DNA of 64,000 nucleotides, taken from positions 1 to 64,000 of the forward strand of contig NZ_JABVBB010000022.1 of the NCBI RefSeq assembly GCF_013346665.1, in the 5' to 3' direction. Shown piece after piece: positions 50,683-59,628 of this stretch (positions are counted from its first letter, which is position 1; each line of letters begins with the position of its first letter). Source of the stretch: Sulfitobacter maritimus (GTDB lineage: Bacteria > Pseudomonadota > Alphaproteobacteria > Rhodobacterales > Rhodobacteraceae). The notes beneath the pieces are model-generated. The model did not search any database and was not told the DNA's origin. It was given only the letters and a program-made list of their open reading frames with translations. Made by a program: the position numbers and the translations under genes.

Positions 50683-51609
50683 ATGAGCGTTACCCATCTT
50701 ATCACCCATTCCGGAGGCTTTCACGCGGATGAGCTGCTGTCCTCGGTCATTCTGACGCAGTTGTTTCCCAAGGCCACGTTGCTGCGCTCGCGCGATGTCG
50801 CCTGGACCAGTCCGGGTGAGGGCAAGATCATTTACGACGTTGGACGAGACTATGATGCCGCAGCGGGGATTTTCGATCACCACCAGCGACCCAACCCTCT
50901 ACGCGACGATGGCCAACCCTATAGTTCCTTTGGGTTGATCTGGCGGCATTTTGGCAAGGACTATTTGCGCAGCTTGGATGTGCCTGAGGGTGATGTTGAG
51001 GAGATACACGCTAGTATCGACAGCGGCTTTGTGCTGCCAATAGATCTGCTCGACAACGGCGCGCTCGAGCCTTCTGTTGCCGGACCTCTTGCAGGGCTGA
51101 CGTTGCCGGTGTTGCTGGAATCGTTGAAACCCGCTTTTGACGCACGCGATCCGCAGGCAGATGACGCAGCGTTTATGGCCGCCTTGCCAGTGGCGCGGGC
51201 CTTTGTAGAGGCTGCGGTGCGTGGCAAAGCGGCCAAACGTCGGGCGGAGGCAGTGGTGCTGCAAGCCATCGCGGCAGCAGGTGATGGCCGCGTTTTGGAC
51301 TTGCCCCAAGGTATGCCCTTTCGCGCTGCTGTGGAAAAGGCCGGGGCCGATCATTTGCTGTTCGTGGTCCACCCGCGCGGTACCGATTGGGCGCTGACCA
51401 CGATCCGCAAAAGTGGCGATAGTTTTGAGGCGCGCGCGGACCTGCCAGAGGCGTGGGCCGGATTGACGGATGCTGCCTTGGAAGAGGCAAGTGGTGTGAC
51501 GGGGGCGACTTTCTGTCACAATGCGCGTTTCATCGCAGTGGCGCAGAGCCGCGAGGCGATTTTGCAGATGGCGGACATAGCTGTGGCTGAGGCGATTAGC
51601 GCCGTTTAG
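50683..51609 (+). CDS. MYG1-family protein (DHH-like phosphoesterase)
   Basis: A 308-residue UPF0160/MYG1 protein. The metal-binding motifs are clear: THSGGFHADELLSSVIL near the N-terminus, DVGRDYDAAAGIFDHHQR around residue 50-68, and a central ASIDSGF. The C-terminal HPRGTDWALTTIR segment is also typical. Eukaryotic MYG1 is a 3'-5' RNA exonuclease; bacterial members are little studied. A monocistronic unit convergent with the flagellar FliJ-like gene. Confidence 0.88.
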   Translation: MSVTHLITHSGGFHADELLSSVILTQLFPKATLLRSRDVAWTSPGEGKIIYDVGRDYDAAAGIFDHHQRPNPLRDDGQPYSSFGLIWRHFGKDYLRSLDVPEGDVEEIHASIDSGFVLPIDLLDNGALEPSVAGPLAGLTLPVLLESLKPAFDARDPQADDAAFMAALPVARAFVEAAVRGKAAKRRAEAVVLQAIAAAGDGRVLDLPQGMPFRAAVEKAGADHLLFVVHPRGTDWALTTIRKSGDSFEARADLPEAWAGLTDAALEEASGVTGATFCHNARFIAVAQSREAILQMADIAVAEAISAV

Positions 51610-51630
51610 TGAACCGATGTGGCTCGGCGG

Positions 51631-52056
51631 CTATCTCTGATCTTCGAGCCAGATAGACAGGAAACCTTCGGCCTGCGCTGCGGTTTCGGCGGCATCAATC
51701 GCTTGGCGCCGGGCATCGGCACGACGGCGGCGGATCAGGTCAATGCGTTTGGCTTCGGCAAAAAGACCATTGAGCTGGTCATGGATGCCCGCGCTATCGG
51801 CCCGCAGGCGTTCAGCTTCAACCTCTTTGCGGTGAATGGTTTCGGACACATTGCGAATAAAGGCCGAGACAACGCGGGTGGCCTCTACTGCGTCTGGGTC
51901 GCCGCGGTCATTTAGCTGTGTCATCAGGGCGTGACGCTCGTTTTCGATTTCGGACAGGGCGCGGTTCACCTCGGCCATCTCTTGCGCCACGTTTTCCATC
52001 TCGTAGCGCTTTAGGCGCGATAGCACCGCCAGACCGTCGCCGCGTTTGGGTTTCAC
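51631..52056 (-). CDS. FliJ-like coiled-coil protein
   Basis: A 141-residue, almost wholly helical protein with heptad-like leucine and alanine spacing (VLSRLKRYEMENVAQEMAEVNRALSEIENERHAL) and many Arg/Lys near the end. Length and composition suit a flagellar export chaperone of the FliJ type, but the sequence has no unique motif. It overlaps the 84-residue gene by 4 bp, in an operon starting with motA. Confidence 0.55.
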   Translation of the reverse strand: MKPKRGDGLAVLSRLKRYEMENVAQEMAEVNRALSEIENERHALMTQLNDRGDPDAVEATRVVSAFIRNVSETIHRKEVEAERLRADSAGIHDQLNGLFAEAKRIDLIRRRRADARRQAIDAAETAAQAEGFLSIWLEDQR

Positions 52057-52307
52057 TTGTCAGCCCCTTGAGACTGGACAATGAGCCGTTCGCGCATCCG
52101 GGCGAGGATCTCAGGGTCGAGCAGCGGCAGGCCCTTCATAGGCGGCACATGCCCGATGACCCCATGTAGTTGCATCGAGGCGGGCAGGGCGGGCTCTGCC
52201 GGTTGAGCCTTCTTTGTATCTTCAGCGTCATCTTTCGCCGCCGGCGCTGTCAATGCTGGCCCAGAGAGGAGGGCCAGCAGGAGCGATATGATGAGTTGCA
52301 GGCGCAT
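52053..52307 (-). CDS. Small exported protein in the motA operon
   Basis: An 84-residue protein with a signal peptide (LIISLLLALLSGPALTAPA), an acidic and Pro/Ala linker (KDDAEDTKKAQPAEPALPA) and a short C-terminal part (HVPPMKGLPLLDPEILARMRERLIVQSQ). Its ATG shares one base with the motA stop, so translation is coupled. Possibly a periplasmic motor accessory; no family recognised. Confidence 0.6.
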   Translation of the reverse strand: MRLQLIISLLLALLSGPALTAPAAKDDAEDTKKAQPAEPALPASMQLHGVIGHVPPMKGLPLLDPEILARMRERLIVQSQGADK

Positions 52308-53173
52308 CAGACAGAGGGCAGTTCACGCTGCGATGCTTCCACCGCGGAAAAACCGGGCTGTTTGGTCGTTGGAATATTGCCACGGCCCAATTCGATGCAG
52401 ATGCTCGGCGGGTGGCCCGCGACGATTGCTACGATCACGTCACGGATAACCGTGTAGATCGCGCTGTCTTCTTCTTCGATCTGCTCCAGACGACCTGCGA
52501 TGGGCTGCACCATGCAATAGGCCAAGAACACCCCGAGGAAGGTGCCGACCAAAGCGCCGCCGATCATCGCGCCTAGGATCTCTGGCGGTTTGTCGATGGA
52601 GGACATTGTTTTGATCACACCCAAAACCGCCGCGACGATGCCGATCGCGGGCAATCCGTCGGCCATGCTTTGGATCGCGCTGGCCGAGACCAAGGATTCA
52701 TGGTGGTGCTTTTTGATCTTGCGGTTGATGACGTCTTCCATCTGGAAGCGGTCATCGAATTGCATGGACATCATGCGGAAACTGTCCGCGATGAGGTCGG
52801 TGATGAAGTGATCCTTCATCAGCTTGGGGTAGCGCTGAAAGATCGCGCTGCTTTCGGGGTTCTCAATATGCTCGTCCATCGCGACGATGCCCTTGGTCTT
52901 ATACAGACGGGCGAGTTCGAACATGAGATCGAGCATGTCATTGTAGTCTTCCGCTTTCCAGCGCGGCCCTTTTATGACCCGCACCACCCCGGCAAGTGAC
53001 GATTTTACCACAGTGAACGAGTTCGCAATGACGAAGGCACCGAGAGAGGCGCCGCCGATCATCATGCCTTCGTAAGGCAAGGCATGCAGAACGATATCCA
53101 TGTTCCCGCCTGACAGCATGAAGCCGCCAAAGACCAGACCAAAGACCATTACTAGACCAAGCAAGAGTGTCAT
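52307..53173 (-). CDS. motA: Flagellar motor stator protein MotA
   Basis: A 288-residue membrane protein with four helices and a large cytoplasmic loop between helices 2 and 3 (~60-160) rich in charged residues that push on FliG. The conserved SMADGLPAIGIVAAVLGVIKTM of helix 3 and LVGTFLGVFLAYCMVQPI of helix 4 are typical. MotA forms the proton-driven stator with MotB, here encoded on the other strand at 55065. The ATG at 53173 follows GGAGG. Confidence 0.93.
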   Translation of the reverse strand: MTLLLGLVMVFGLVFGGFMLSGGNMDIVLHALPYEGMMIGGASLGAFVIANSFTVVKSSLAGVVRVIKGPRWKAEDYNDMLDLMFELARLYKTKGIVAMDEHIENPESSAIFQRYPKLMKDHFITDLIADSFRMMSMQFDDRFQMEDVINRKIKKHHHESLVSASAIQSMADGLPAIGIVAAVLGVIKTMSSIDKPPEILGAMIGGALVGTFLGVFLAYCMVQPIAGRLEQIEEEDSAIYTVIRDVIVAIVAGHPPSICIELGRGNIPTTKQPGFSAVEASQRELPSV

Positions 53174-53266
53174 TGATGCACACGCCTCCAAAACAAAACT
53201 ATTCTTACTTTATCCTTGAGTGGTAGCGGTTAGACAAGTATTATGTAGGAAAGAACTTGGGTTTTC

Positions 53267-54376
53267 ATGATGAATAGTGGTTTTTCTGTCAAAGAAGAGT
53301 TGAGCGAAAATGGACCGGGTTCGGCAGAGCCTGATGCCTTCGCCTATTTCGTCGATCCGACTGAGCTTGCGCAGTTGGTGCAGGGCTGGCCCGAAGAGAT
53401 GCGCCTGCTGCTTTGTATGGATGCAGCGGGGCTTTGCGAGTTCGTTGTCTTTCACAATGACGAGGAAAGCGCGGTTTTTGATCGGGTTGCCGATATTCTT
53501 GACCGCCCCGTCGGCAGCTTTGCCGTAAGCCCCGAAGTCGAAGGTCATCCAACGCGCCGCCTGCTCTTTTCCGAAGAGAACGCCTTGCTGAAGGCAATCC
53601 AAGACAGCAAGACTCTCGAAGAAACTGCCGCAGATTACCTCATCAACTATAACTTCGCGCAGGAAGAGGGGCTGGATTTTGACGAGTTGATGCGCCCGCG
53701 TTTTGCGTTTGACGAAGGGCCGCGCGTTACCACCGACAAGATTTTTCCCCTGGGGTCGCGCAATGGGCGGAAGCGCCGCAAGCTGCGCTCAGGTCCGCCG
53801 GAGGGCTATGTGCCGTCTGCTGAGGTCACCTCTGGCGAATGTTATTACGTAAGCCTGCAAATGTGGCTGACGGGTGGGCGGATGCGGATCGCCAGCGATG
53901 CCGATCAGCCGTTGCCGATGGTGCCCACATTGGCCCGCGATATTGCGTTTCGAGACGACTTTGCCTCGGTCTATATTCCGCGCAATACGCTTGCGTCGGA
54001 CTGGCGGCCCAAGGATAACATGGTCATCGACATTCCTGCGGAACTGTTCCCGGCTGGGTTCAGCGACAGTTGTCAGCGTCGTCACGTCAAAGTGGCGGTC
54101 ATGCCGCGTGGTATTTTTGTCGAGTTTGGCGCTGCAATCGAAGTGCCGGAGCGCCCCGAGCCGGAGTTGCTTGACCCCTCGGCGCTGGCGCCGCAGGCCG
54201 CGACACCGCGCAAGAGCTTGTGGAAGAGTCTGCATATCCCGCTGATCGCGGTCGCGGGTCTGGGCATCACCGGGCTGTTCAGCACGATTATCGCGCAGAC
54301 CACCGGCAATGATCCCGCCCCCCGCGTGACCGCAACGCCAGCAGTTTTTGAAACTGTCGCGCAAATGGAGCCATGA
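53267..54376 (+). CDS. Unknown protein with C-terminal membrane helix, motA-mucR interval
   Basis: A 369-residue protein. Residues ~1-150 are acidic and probably globular (FAYFVDPTELAQLVQGWPEEMRLLLCMD). A basic stretch RNGRKRRKLRSGPP lies near 166-179, then a second globular part (~190-290). A single membrane helix (HIPLIAVAGLGITGLFSTIIAQ, ~323-344) and a short tail close it. The long N-terminal part would be cytoplasmic. It is divergent from motA and upstream of mucR. I do not recognise a family; a motility or surface-sensing role is only inferred from position. Confidence 0.7.
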   Translation: MMNSGFSVKEELSENGPGSAEPDAFAYFVDPTELAQLVQGWPEEMRLLLCMDAAGLCEFVVFHNDEESAVFDRVADILDRPVGSFAVSPEVEGHPTRRLLFSEENALLKAIQDSKTLEETAADYLINYNFAQEEGLDFDELMRPRFAFDEGPRVTTDKIFPLGSRNGRKRRKLRSGPPEGYVPSAEVTSGECYYVSLQMWLTGGRMRIASDADQPLPMVPTLARDIAFRDDFASVYIPRNTLASDWRPKDNMVIDIPAELFPAGFSDSCQRRHVKVAVMPRGIFVEFGAAIEVPERPEPELLDPSALAPQAATPRKSLWKSLHIPLIAVAGLGITGLFSTIIAQTTGNDPAPRVTATPAVFETVAQMEP

Positions 54377-54496
54377 CCTGCTTTTGCGAAAGTGGCGAAA
54401 AAGTGCTTGTCAATGCTTGGGCGGGTTCCAAACACAGTTCGAATCGTGGTAAGAATAAACAGCAAAGAAAAATCTATCTTTGCACCATAGAGTTTG

Positions 54497-54516
54497 AAGC
54501 CCTTCACTGGGCTTTT
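54497..54516 (+). promoter_or_regulatory. Hairpin in the mucR leader
   Basis: AAGCCC-TTCACT-GGGCTT followed by TT. It resembles a weak terminator or attenuator between the unknown gene and mucR. Confidence 0.45.
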
Positions 54517-54563
54517 GTGGACCTTGCAGAAGGCAAGATTAACTTAACGAAGGAAGTTTCTTC

Positions 54564-55022
54564 ATGCCTAATGTCACCCACAAGCAGACCTTAAGCGACA
54601 CCGCCATTGCTACCATCGTATCAGGCTTTGCAAGTCGAAGCGATGTCACGATTGATGACATTTTAACCTTGGTTGACCGTCTGCGGGCCACCGCACCGGC
54701 TCAGACGCAGTCAGAAACCGTGATCCCTGGCTTGGCTGTGGCCCCCAAAGCGCGGGCGATCCCCGCAGCGGCGGTTGAGCAGACCATGACCGAGGATACA
54801 ATCTTTTGTCTGTGCTGCGGCAAAGGGTTCAAGATGCTCAAGCGCCACATTGGTGCAGAGCATGGGCTGACCGAGGCGGAATACCGCGTCATGTTCAACC
54901 TGCCTGCCGATGCACCGCTGGTCGCGCCGAGCTACTCCAAGCGCAAGGCAGAATACGCCAAACGCGCCGGTCTGGGTAAATACACCCGCGACAAGTCTGA
55001 CCGCAACGCAGAGCTTTCCTAA
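54564..55022 (+). CDS. MucR/Ros-family zinc-finger regulator
   Basis: A 152-residue DNA-binding protein with the prokaryotic zinc finger Cys82-x2-Cys85-x9-His95-x4-His100 (LCCGKGFKMLKRHIGAEHG) and the family continuation LTEAEYRVMFNLPADAPLVAP. MucR proteins are global, H-NS-like regulators of motility, exopolysaccharide and cell-cycle genes in alphaproteobacteria. AAGGAAG at 54550 sets the start. Its place between motA and motB suggests direct control of flagellar genes. Confidence 0.92.
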   Translation: MPNVTHKQTLSDTAIATIVSGFASRSDVTIDDILTLVDRLRATAPAQTQSETVIPGLAVAPKARAIPAAAVEQTMTEDTIFCLCCGKGFKMLKRHIGAEHGLTEAEYRVMFNLPADAPLVAPSYSKRKAEYAKRAGLGKYTRDKSDRNAELS

Positions 55023-55064
55023 TCCGGGCCAGCGCCCGATTGCGACACGCCGGGAGGCTCTGTT

Positions 55065-56003
55065 ATGGCCGATAAAAAGAACGCGATGATCATCATCAAG
55101 CGCTATGACGCGGAGGGCGGCCACGCCCACCACGGTGGCGGTTGGAAGGTGGCCTATGCCGACTTTATGACCGCGATGATGGCGTTTTTCCTGCTGTTGT
55201 GGATCCTCGCGGCTTCGGACGAAGAAAAGCTGCGCGGGCTGGCTAATTACTTCACTCCTACGGTATCTGACGGCGGCTCATCTTCGGATGCCGCGGCAGA
55301 CCTGCGGCCTTTGATGGCGGCGGGGGTGATGACTGGAGCAGTGGACAATACCGGCAACGTGCAAAAGCCGACGTTCGGGCGCGACAATCCGATGATGGTG
55401 TTCGACAGCCGCTTGCGAGACAAAGCGCCTGCGGTGGTCGTTGAATATGCCGATACCACCGACCCAGCCCAAGCCGACCAGACGGCAGACCCCGCCACTG
55501 TCGCCGCGGCACAAGAAGCCGAGCGCCGCCAGTCTGAGATCGACCGCATGGCCGAGGACATTGCCGAGCGCATCACGTCGGATGCTGAACTCAGCGACTT
55601 GGCGCGTAATGTGCGGCTGGAGAAGTCCGACGGGGCGCTGACGGTACAGGTGCTTGATCAAGACGAGCAGTCCCTCTTTGAGCGCGGCAGTGCGGACATC
55701 TCTGAGAAGACCCGCGAATTGCTCTTGGCCATTGGCGATGTCATTGCCGAGCAGAACCAGCCGGTGGAGATTGTGGGTCATACTGACGCCGCCGCTTTTG
55801 GCGCGAGTACTGGCTATGGCAACTGGGAGTTGTCTGCCGACCGCGCCAACGCGACGCGCCGCACATTAATGGATGCGGGCATCGCCGGGGCGCGGTTCCT
55901 GCGGGTCTCGGGCGTGGCCGACACGCAACCAATTAACACGATTGACCCGCTCGCCCCTGAGAATCGCCGCATTTCGATTCGACTCGTTTATCAGGCTGGC
56001 TGA
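55065..56003 (+). CDS. motB: Flagellar motor stator protein MotB
   Basis: A 312-residue stator subunit. A short basic N-terminus with GGWKVAYADFMTAMMAFFLLLWIL carries the proton-binding Asp33 in the single membrane helix. A plug/linker (~60-170) follows, then an OmpA-type peptidoglycan-binding domain (VEIVGHTDAAAFGAS, WELSADRANATRRTL, ENRRISIRLVY; ~180-308). It is transcribed opposite to motA, an unusual split of the pair. Confidence 0.94.
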   Translation: MADKKNAMIIIKRYDAEGGHAHHGGGWKVAYADFMTAMMAFFLLLWILAASDEEKLRGLANYFTPTVSDGGSSSDAAADLRPLMAAGVMTGAVDNTGNVQKPTFGRDNPMMVFDSRLRDKAPAVVVEYADTTDPAQADQTADPATVAAAQEAERRQSEIDRMAEDIAERITSDAELSDLARNVRLEKSDGALTVQVLDQDEQSLFERGSADISEKTRELLLAIGDVIAEQNQPVEIVGHTDAAAFGASTGYGNWELSADRANATRRTLMDAGIAGARFLRVSGVADTQPINTIDPLAPENRRISIRLVYQAG

Positions 56004-56219
56004 TCCCTTATTTCCAAGACGATCAGAGCCGATTTGGCCTGTGCGAAAAATGCGACAACCTTGCCGCGAGTGCGTTAAAAAGTAGTACCGCCGCGTAAAA
56101 TTGTTGACGGTCAAGGTCTTGCGATCTAGACCTAAAGCAATAATCGAGCACCAGGCACCCAAAAACTATTAAAAATAGCCTGGATAAACCATGGACAGAA
56201 TGTCCTGAACGAGGCGGAA

Positions 56220-56897
56220 ATGCAGGTAAATTCACTAATCGGTGGCATCTGGAAGGGTGCCTGCCACAAAGATTCATCGGCCGATGGCCGTCACTTTAAC
56301 ATGCTGATCCGGGCCTTGATCCCGGTGCAGGCCTCGGTCTTTGAAATGCAGGATTGGACCGGTCATCCGGTTGCAATGCCAGATTGTATCGAACCGATCC
56401 CCGGTATCTGTCTCGGCGATATCCTTGCCGAAGAACTCGACGCCGATGTGCCTTTCGGGTCGCTCGTCGTCATTCGCAAAAGCGACAATTTCCAGAACAT
56501 CTCGCAGGCGGCTGGTGCCTTGGTCGGTGAAGTGCTGATCGGCATTATCGGGCGTGGCTTGTTCCCACTGATGGACGAAGACAGCGTGCTGCACAGCCTT
56601 GGGCAGGCCTATTACCATGCCGCCGAGGCGGATGATCTGCTCCGTTTGGGGCTTGAGCCAGCGGCCTTTCGCGCCGGGCTGAACGCGGTTCTGGCGCAAT
56701 ATTGGGGCCGCCCGGTGGACAGTATGCCGGTATTCTCTTCTGACTGCGGCGTAACCCAGCCTTCGCTTCAGGCTTTGACGGGCGGTGCAACACATCTGAC
56801 GCTCAACCAATGGACGCTTGCGCTTAAGGCGCTGGTCAACGGCTGCCCTGCCGAACCCGTTCATGAGGGACAACGCGGCAACGTCAGAATTTCCTAA
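56220..56897 (+). CDS. Unknown protein upstream of fliK
   Basis: A 225-residue protein with no signal peptide or clear membrane helix; it starts after GAGGCGG. Features are an N-terminal ALIPVQASVFEMQDWTGHPV, an acidic middle (DILAEELDADVPFGSL) and a Gly-rich hydrophobic stretch VGEVLIGIIGRGLFPLM. Transcribed 23 bp ahead of fliK and in the same direction, so probably flagellar. No family recognised. An in-frame ATG at 56299 is an alternative start. Confidence 0.6.
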   Translation: MQVNSLIGGIWKGACHKDSSADGRHFNMLIRALIPVQASVFEMQDWTGHPVAMPDCIEPIPGICLGDILAEELDADVPFGSLVVIRKSDNFQNISQAAGALVGEVLIGIIGRGLFPLMDEDSVLHSLGQAYYHAAEADDLLRLGLEPAAFRAGLNAVLAQYWGRPVDSMPVFSSDCGVTQPSLQALTGGATHLTLNQWTLALKALVNGCPAEPVHEGQRGNVRIS

Positions 56898-56920
56898 GCC
56901 GCTCAGGCGGGGGACGCCAG

Positions 56921-58261
56921 ATGATAGCGCAGATCTCAACCACCAGTACAGCGACCCCGACAGCGCTAGCGGCACCCCCGAGCGAACCCGGCGCGGCAGA
57001 AGGCTTTGCCGCCCTCGTGCAAGGGGGAGAAGCAGGGCCGGCCATGCCCAAAGGCCTGACGCCGCAGGCGGAGGCTGTAGCGGACGCGCAAGCCGAGACC
57101 GACGCGCCCCCCACGCCTGAGACTGCTGAAGATTTGATGGCGCTTTTGGACGACACGATAGCCGGATTGCATGAGGGCTCAGCCCCGGTGACCCCGAAAA
57201 GCGCATTGGCCAGTTTTGCCAAGGCGCTCGGCGAAGGACCGGTCGAGACGGTTGGAGACCTGTCAGCGGTGGCGCAACTAGCGGACCCCGAGGTTGAAGC
57301 GGCCGTGCAAGACAAAATCAACGGCGCGTTGCGCGTGGTGTCTGGTGCCGGGCAGCTCAGCGTTGCCTCAGCCGGGGTCCCGATGGTGGGTCGCAATATG
57401 ACGACCGCTGCCGCGCAACCCTCCGATGCCTCTACGGCTCCGACACCGGGCGCACAGATTGTTATCGCGGCGGGTCTTTCTGCTACGAAATCCGCTGTGC
57501 CACAGGGGCTTCAGACGGGTGCAGGCTCGGCTGTAACGCCCGCGTCCGGGGGAGGGGGCGGAGCAAGCGTAAGTCTCCGCCACGACGGGGCCGCATCGTC
57601 CACTGTGGAAGCAGATGCGATCCTGAACAGTGCGGCCCCCCGCAGCGCCGTGTCAGAGCAATTCGCCGAGGCGGTGAAGGTGCTGCAAACGGCGGTTCCG
57701 GGCAACGGTGCTGATGCGGTGCTGCGCGAGGCCACGACAGCGTCCCAGAGCGGGCCTGCGGGTGAGCCTGTTCGGCTCTCGCCGCCGCCTCCGGCTGCGA
57801 CAACACCGTCTGCGCCGAACCCCACAGCCGCGCCCGAAGAACAGCTTCGTCACCATGTCGCTCAGCAGATCCGCAGCTTTGAGGCCACCGACAACAGGAT
57901 GCGCTTTTCTCTGTCGCCCTATGGCATGGGCGACATTGAGATCGAAGTCGTTCGTGGCGAAGGCGGGCGTATGCAGATTGCCATGACCACCGAAAGCGCA
58001 TCGGTACTGCAAATGCTGCGCCATGACCGCGAACAACTGCTTGATGCGCTCAATGCCCGCGGCATCAGCGCCGACAGTTCGGATCTGGATTTCCAGACCT
58101 TTGGCGAGCGCGGCCGCCAAGACGGGCGCGAGCCGCAGGCCGCATCGCATAGCAATGCAGAAGGGGCAGGCCAGTCGGAGAACCTGTCTGACAGCGACGC
58201 CAGCGCCCCTCCGGCCCCACGCAACGCCAGCGGCCCCGGCCAGTTGGACATCCTCACCTGA
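56921..58261 (+). CDS. fliK: Flagellar hook-length control protein FliK
   Basis: A 446-residue protein with a long low-complexity Ala/Pro/Gly/Ser region (1-300), which acts as the molecular ruler, and a C-terminal Flg_hook domain (~315-410: RMRFSLSPYGMGDIEIEVVRGEGGRMQIAMTTE is the recognisable core, followed by LRHDREQLLDAL). It is secreted during hook growth and switches export specificity at FlhB. flgD follows by 11 bp, a common pairing. Confidence 0.87.
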   Translation: MIAQISTTSTATPTALAAPPSEPGAAEGFAALVQGGEAGPAMPKGLTPQAEAVADAQAETDAPPTPETAEDLMALLDDTIAGLHEGSAPVTPKSALASFAKALGEGPVETVGDLSAVAQLADPEVEAAVQDKINGALRVVSGAGQLSVASAGVPMVGRNMTTAAAQPSDASTAPTPGAQIVIAAGLSATKSAVPQGLQTGAGSAVTPASGGGGGASVSLRHDGAASSTVEADAILNSAAPRSAVSEQFAEAVKVLQTAVPGNGADAVLREATTASQSGPAGEPVRLSPPPPAATTPSAPNPTAAPEEQLRHHVAQQIRSFEATDNRMRFSLSPYGMGDIEIEVVRGEGGRMQIAMTTESASVLQMLRHDREQLLDALNARGISADSSDLDFQTFGERGRQDGREPQAASHSNAEGAGQSENLSDSDASAPPAPRNASGPGQLDILT

Positions 58262-58272
58262 AAGGCGAGACC

Positions 58273-58944
58273 ATGATTGATGGAATGATTTCAAACTCTT
58301 TGGCGACCAGCAGCAACACCGGTGCGGCGGCCACCTCGGCGGGCGAGCTGCAAGAAAGCTACAACAGTTTCCTGACCCTGCTCACGGCACAGATTTCGAA
58401 CCAAGACCCGCTAAAGCCGGTCGATTCAACGCAGTTCGTCTCACAGCTTGCCCAGTTGACGCAGGTCGAGCAGAGCATCGCGACCAATTCAAACCTTGAA
58501 CAGATCAGTTCGATGTTGGCCTCGGTTGGGGCGATGTCTGATATGCAGTTGATCGGGCGGGATGTTTTGGTGCCGTCTAGCCAAGTCCGCATGACGGAGA
58601 CCGAATTTCCGCTCAGCTACGAAGTGGCGCCGGGCGCCGAAAATGTGAACATCCGCATCTATTCGCAAGACGGCAATCTGCTGCGCGAATTGCCCGGCAG
58701 CTCAACTGTCTCGGGCGAGGTCATTGATGTAGACTGGGACCGGCGCGACATGCAGGGGCTACCGGTGCCGCCTGATACCTTCCGGGTGGAGATGTCGGCC
58801 ACGGATTCGGCTGGTAATGAGGTCCGCGTCACGCCGCTGACCCGCGCCGAAGTCGGGCGGGTGAACTTTACCGCGAATGGCGCGGAACTGGTGCTTGATA
58901 ACGGCGAAGCGGTGCTGTCTCAGACCATTCGCTCGGTTCTGTAA
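58273..58944 (+). CDS. flgD: Flagellar hook assembly protein FlgD
   Basis: A 223-residue hook cap protein. The N-terminal export and assembly part has the family's YNSFLTLLTAQISNQDPLKP and QFVSQLAQLTQVEQS motifs (~32-65). The C-terminal FlgD Ig-like / tudor-like domains hold VDWDRRDMQGLPVPPDTFRV. It caps the growing hook and is lost when the hook is finished. Confidence 0.93.
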   Translation: MIDGMISNSLATSSNTGAAATSAGELQESYNSFLTLLTAQISNQDPLKPVDSTQFVSQLAQLTQVEQSIATNSNLEQISSMLASVGAMSDMQLIGRDVLVPSSQVRMTETEFPLSYEVAPGAENVNIRIYSQDGNLLRELPGSSTVSGEVIDVDWDRRDMQGLPVPPDTFRVEMSATDSAGNEVRVTPLTRAEVGRVNFTANGAELVLDNGEAVLSQTIRSVL

Positions 58945-58966
58945 GGGGCCGAGTGGCTGCCTTAGC

Positions 58967-59548
58967 TTAAAGACGCGCCACGTCTTGCTTGTAGAGCGAC
59001 ACAAACAGCACGTCGTCAATGCCGCTATGATCGCGACTGATGAGATCACGCAAAAGCTGCGAGAGGGCGTCGCTGTCGATCGCCACCCCGCGTAGCACGG
59101 CGCTTTCAGCCGCGAGGTTCATCGCCTGCAAAAGTGAATCGCGCAACCGGGTGGCATCTTCGACACGGCGGTAGCGTTCGGCCAATTCCAAGGATTCAAG
59201 TTTGAGCGCGAAATCCGCGACCACGTAAGAGATGCTGTTTGTCTTTTCGACCGGGATCGTCATCTGGCCCACGCGGACGATCTTGCGGTCCTGCGCCAGC
59301 ATGTAGCGGTCCAACTCAGCGGGGGGAGCATCTTGGGCGGCGTGCTCCTCTGCCACAGCATCTTTGCTGGCGGCGCCATCCTCGGGACCATGCGCGGCCT
59401 TGTCTGATTGCGCCTTATCGGCTTCTGGGGGGGACTTTTCTGCCAAATCCTCAGGTGCTGGGGCAGGGGCCAGAGCCAGACCAGCCCCATAGCCCGCACC
59501 CATGCAGAGCAGGGGGAGTGCTACGAATGCGATTGCTGCCTTTTTCAT
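58967..59548 (-). CDS. FliL-like flagellar basal-body protein
   Basis: A 193-residue protein with a short N-terminal hydrophobic segment (AIAFVALPLLCMGAGYGAGLALA), an Ala/Glu/Lys-rich linker (~30-75) and a periplasmic domain (YMLAQDRKIVRVGQMTIPVEK... through VEDATRLRDSLLQAMNLAAE). Layout suggests a FliL-type stator-associated protein. The similarity is weak by eye, so other flagellar membrane proteins are possible. Confidence 0.55.
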   Translation of the reverse strand: MKKAAIAFVALPLLCMGAGYGAGLALAPAPAPEDLAEKSPPEADKAQSDKAAHGPEDGAASKDAVAEEHAAQDAPPAELDRYMLAQDRKIVRVGQMTIPVEKTNSISYVVADFALKLESLELAERYRRVEDATRLRDSLLQAMNLAAESAVLRGVAIDSDALSQLLRDLISRDHSGIDDVLFVSLYKQDVARL

Positions 59549-59628
59549 GTTCGACCTTTCCTGAGCTTTCGTCAGGTTTAACGGTCGATTGCGACGGCAA
59601 TGGTCTCACATTGTGACCAAGTCGCGAA

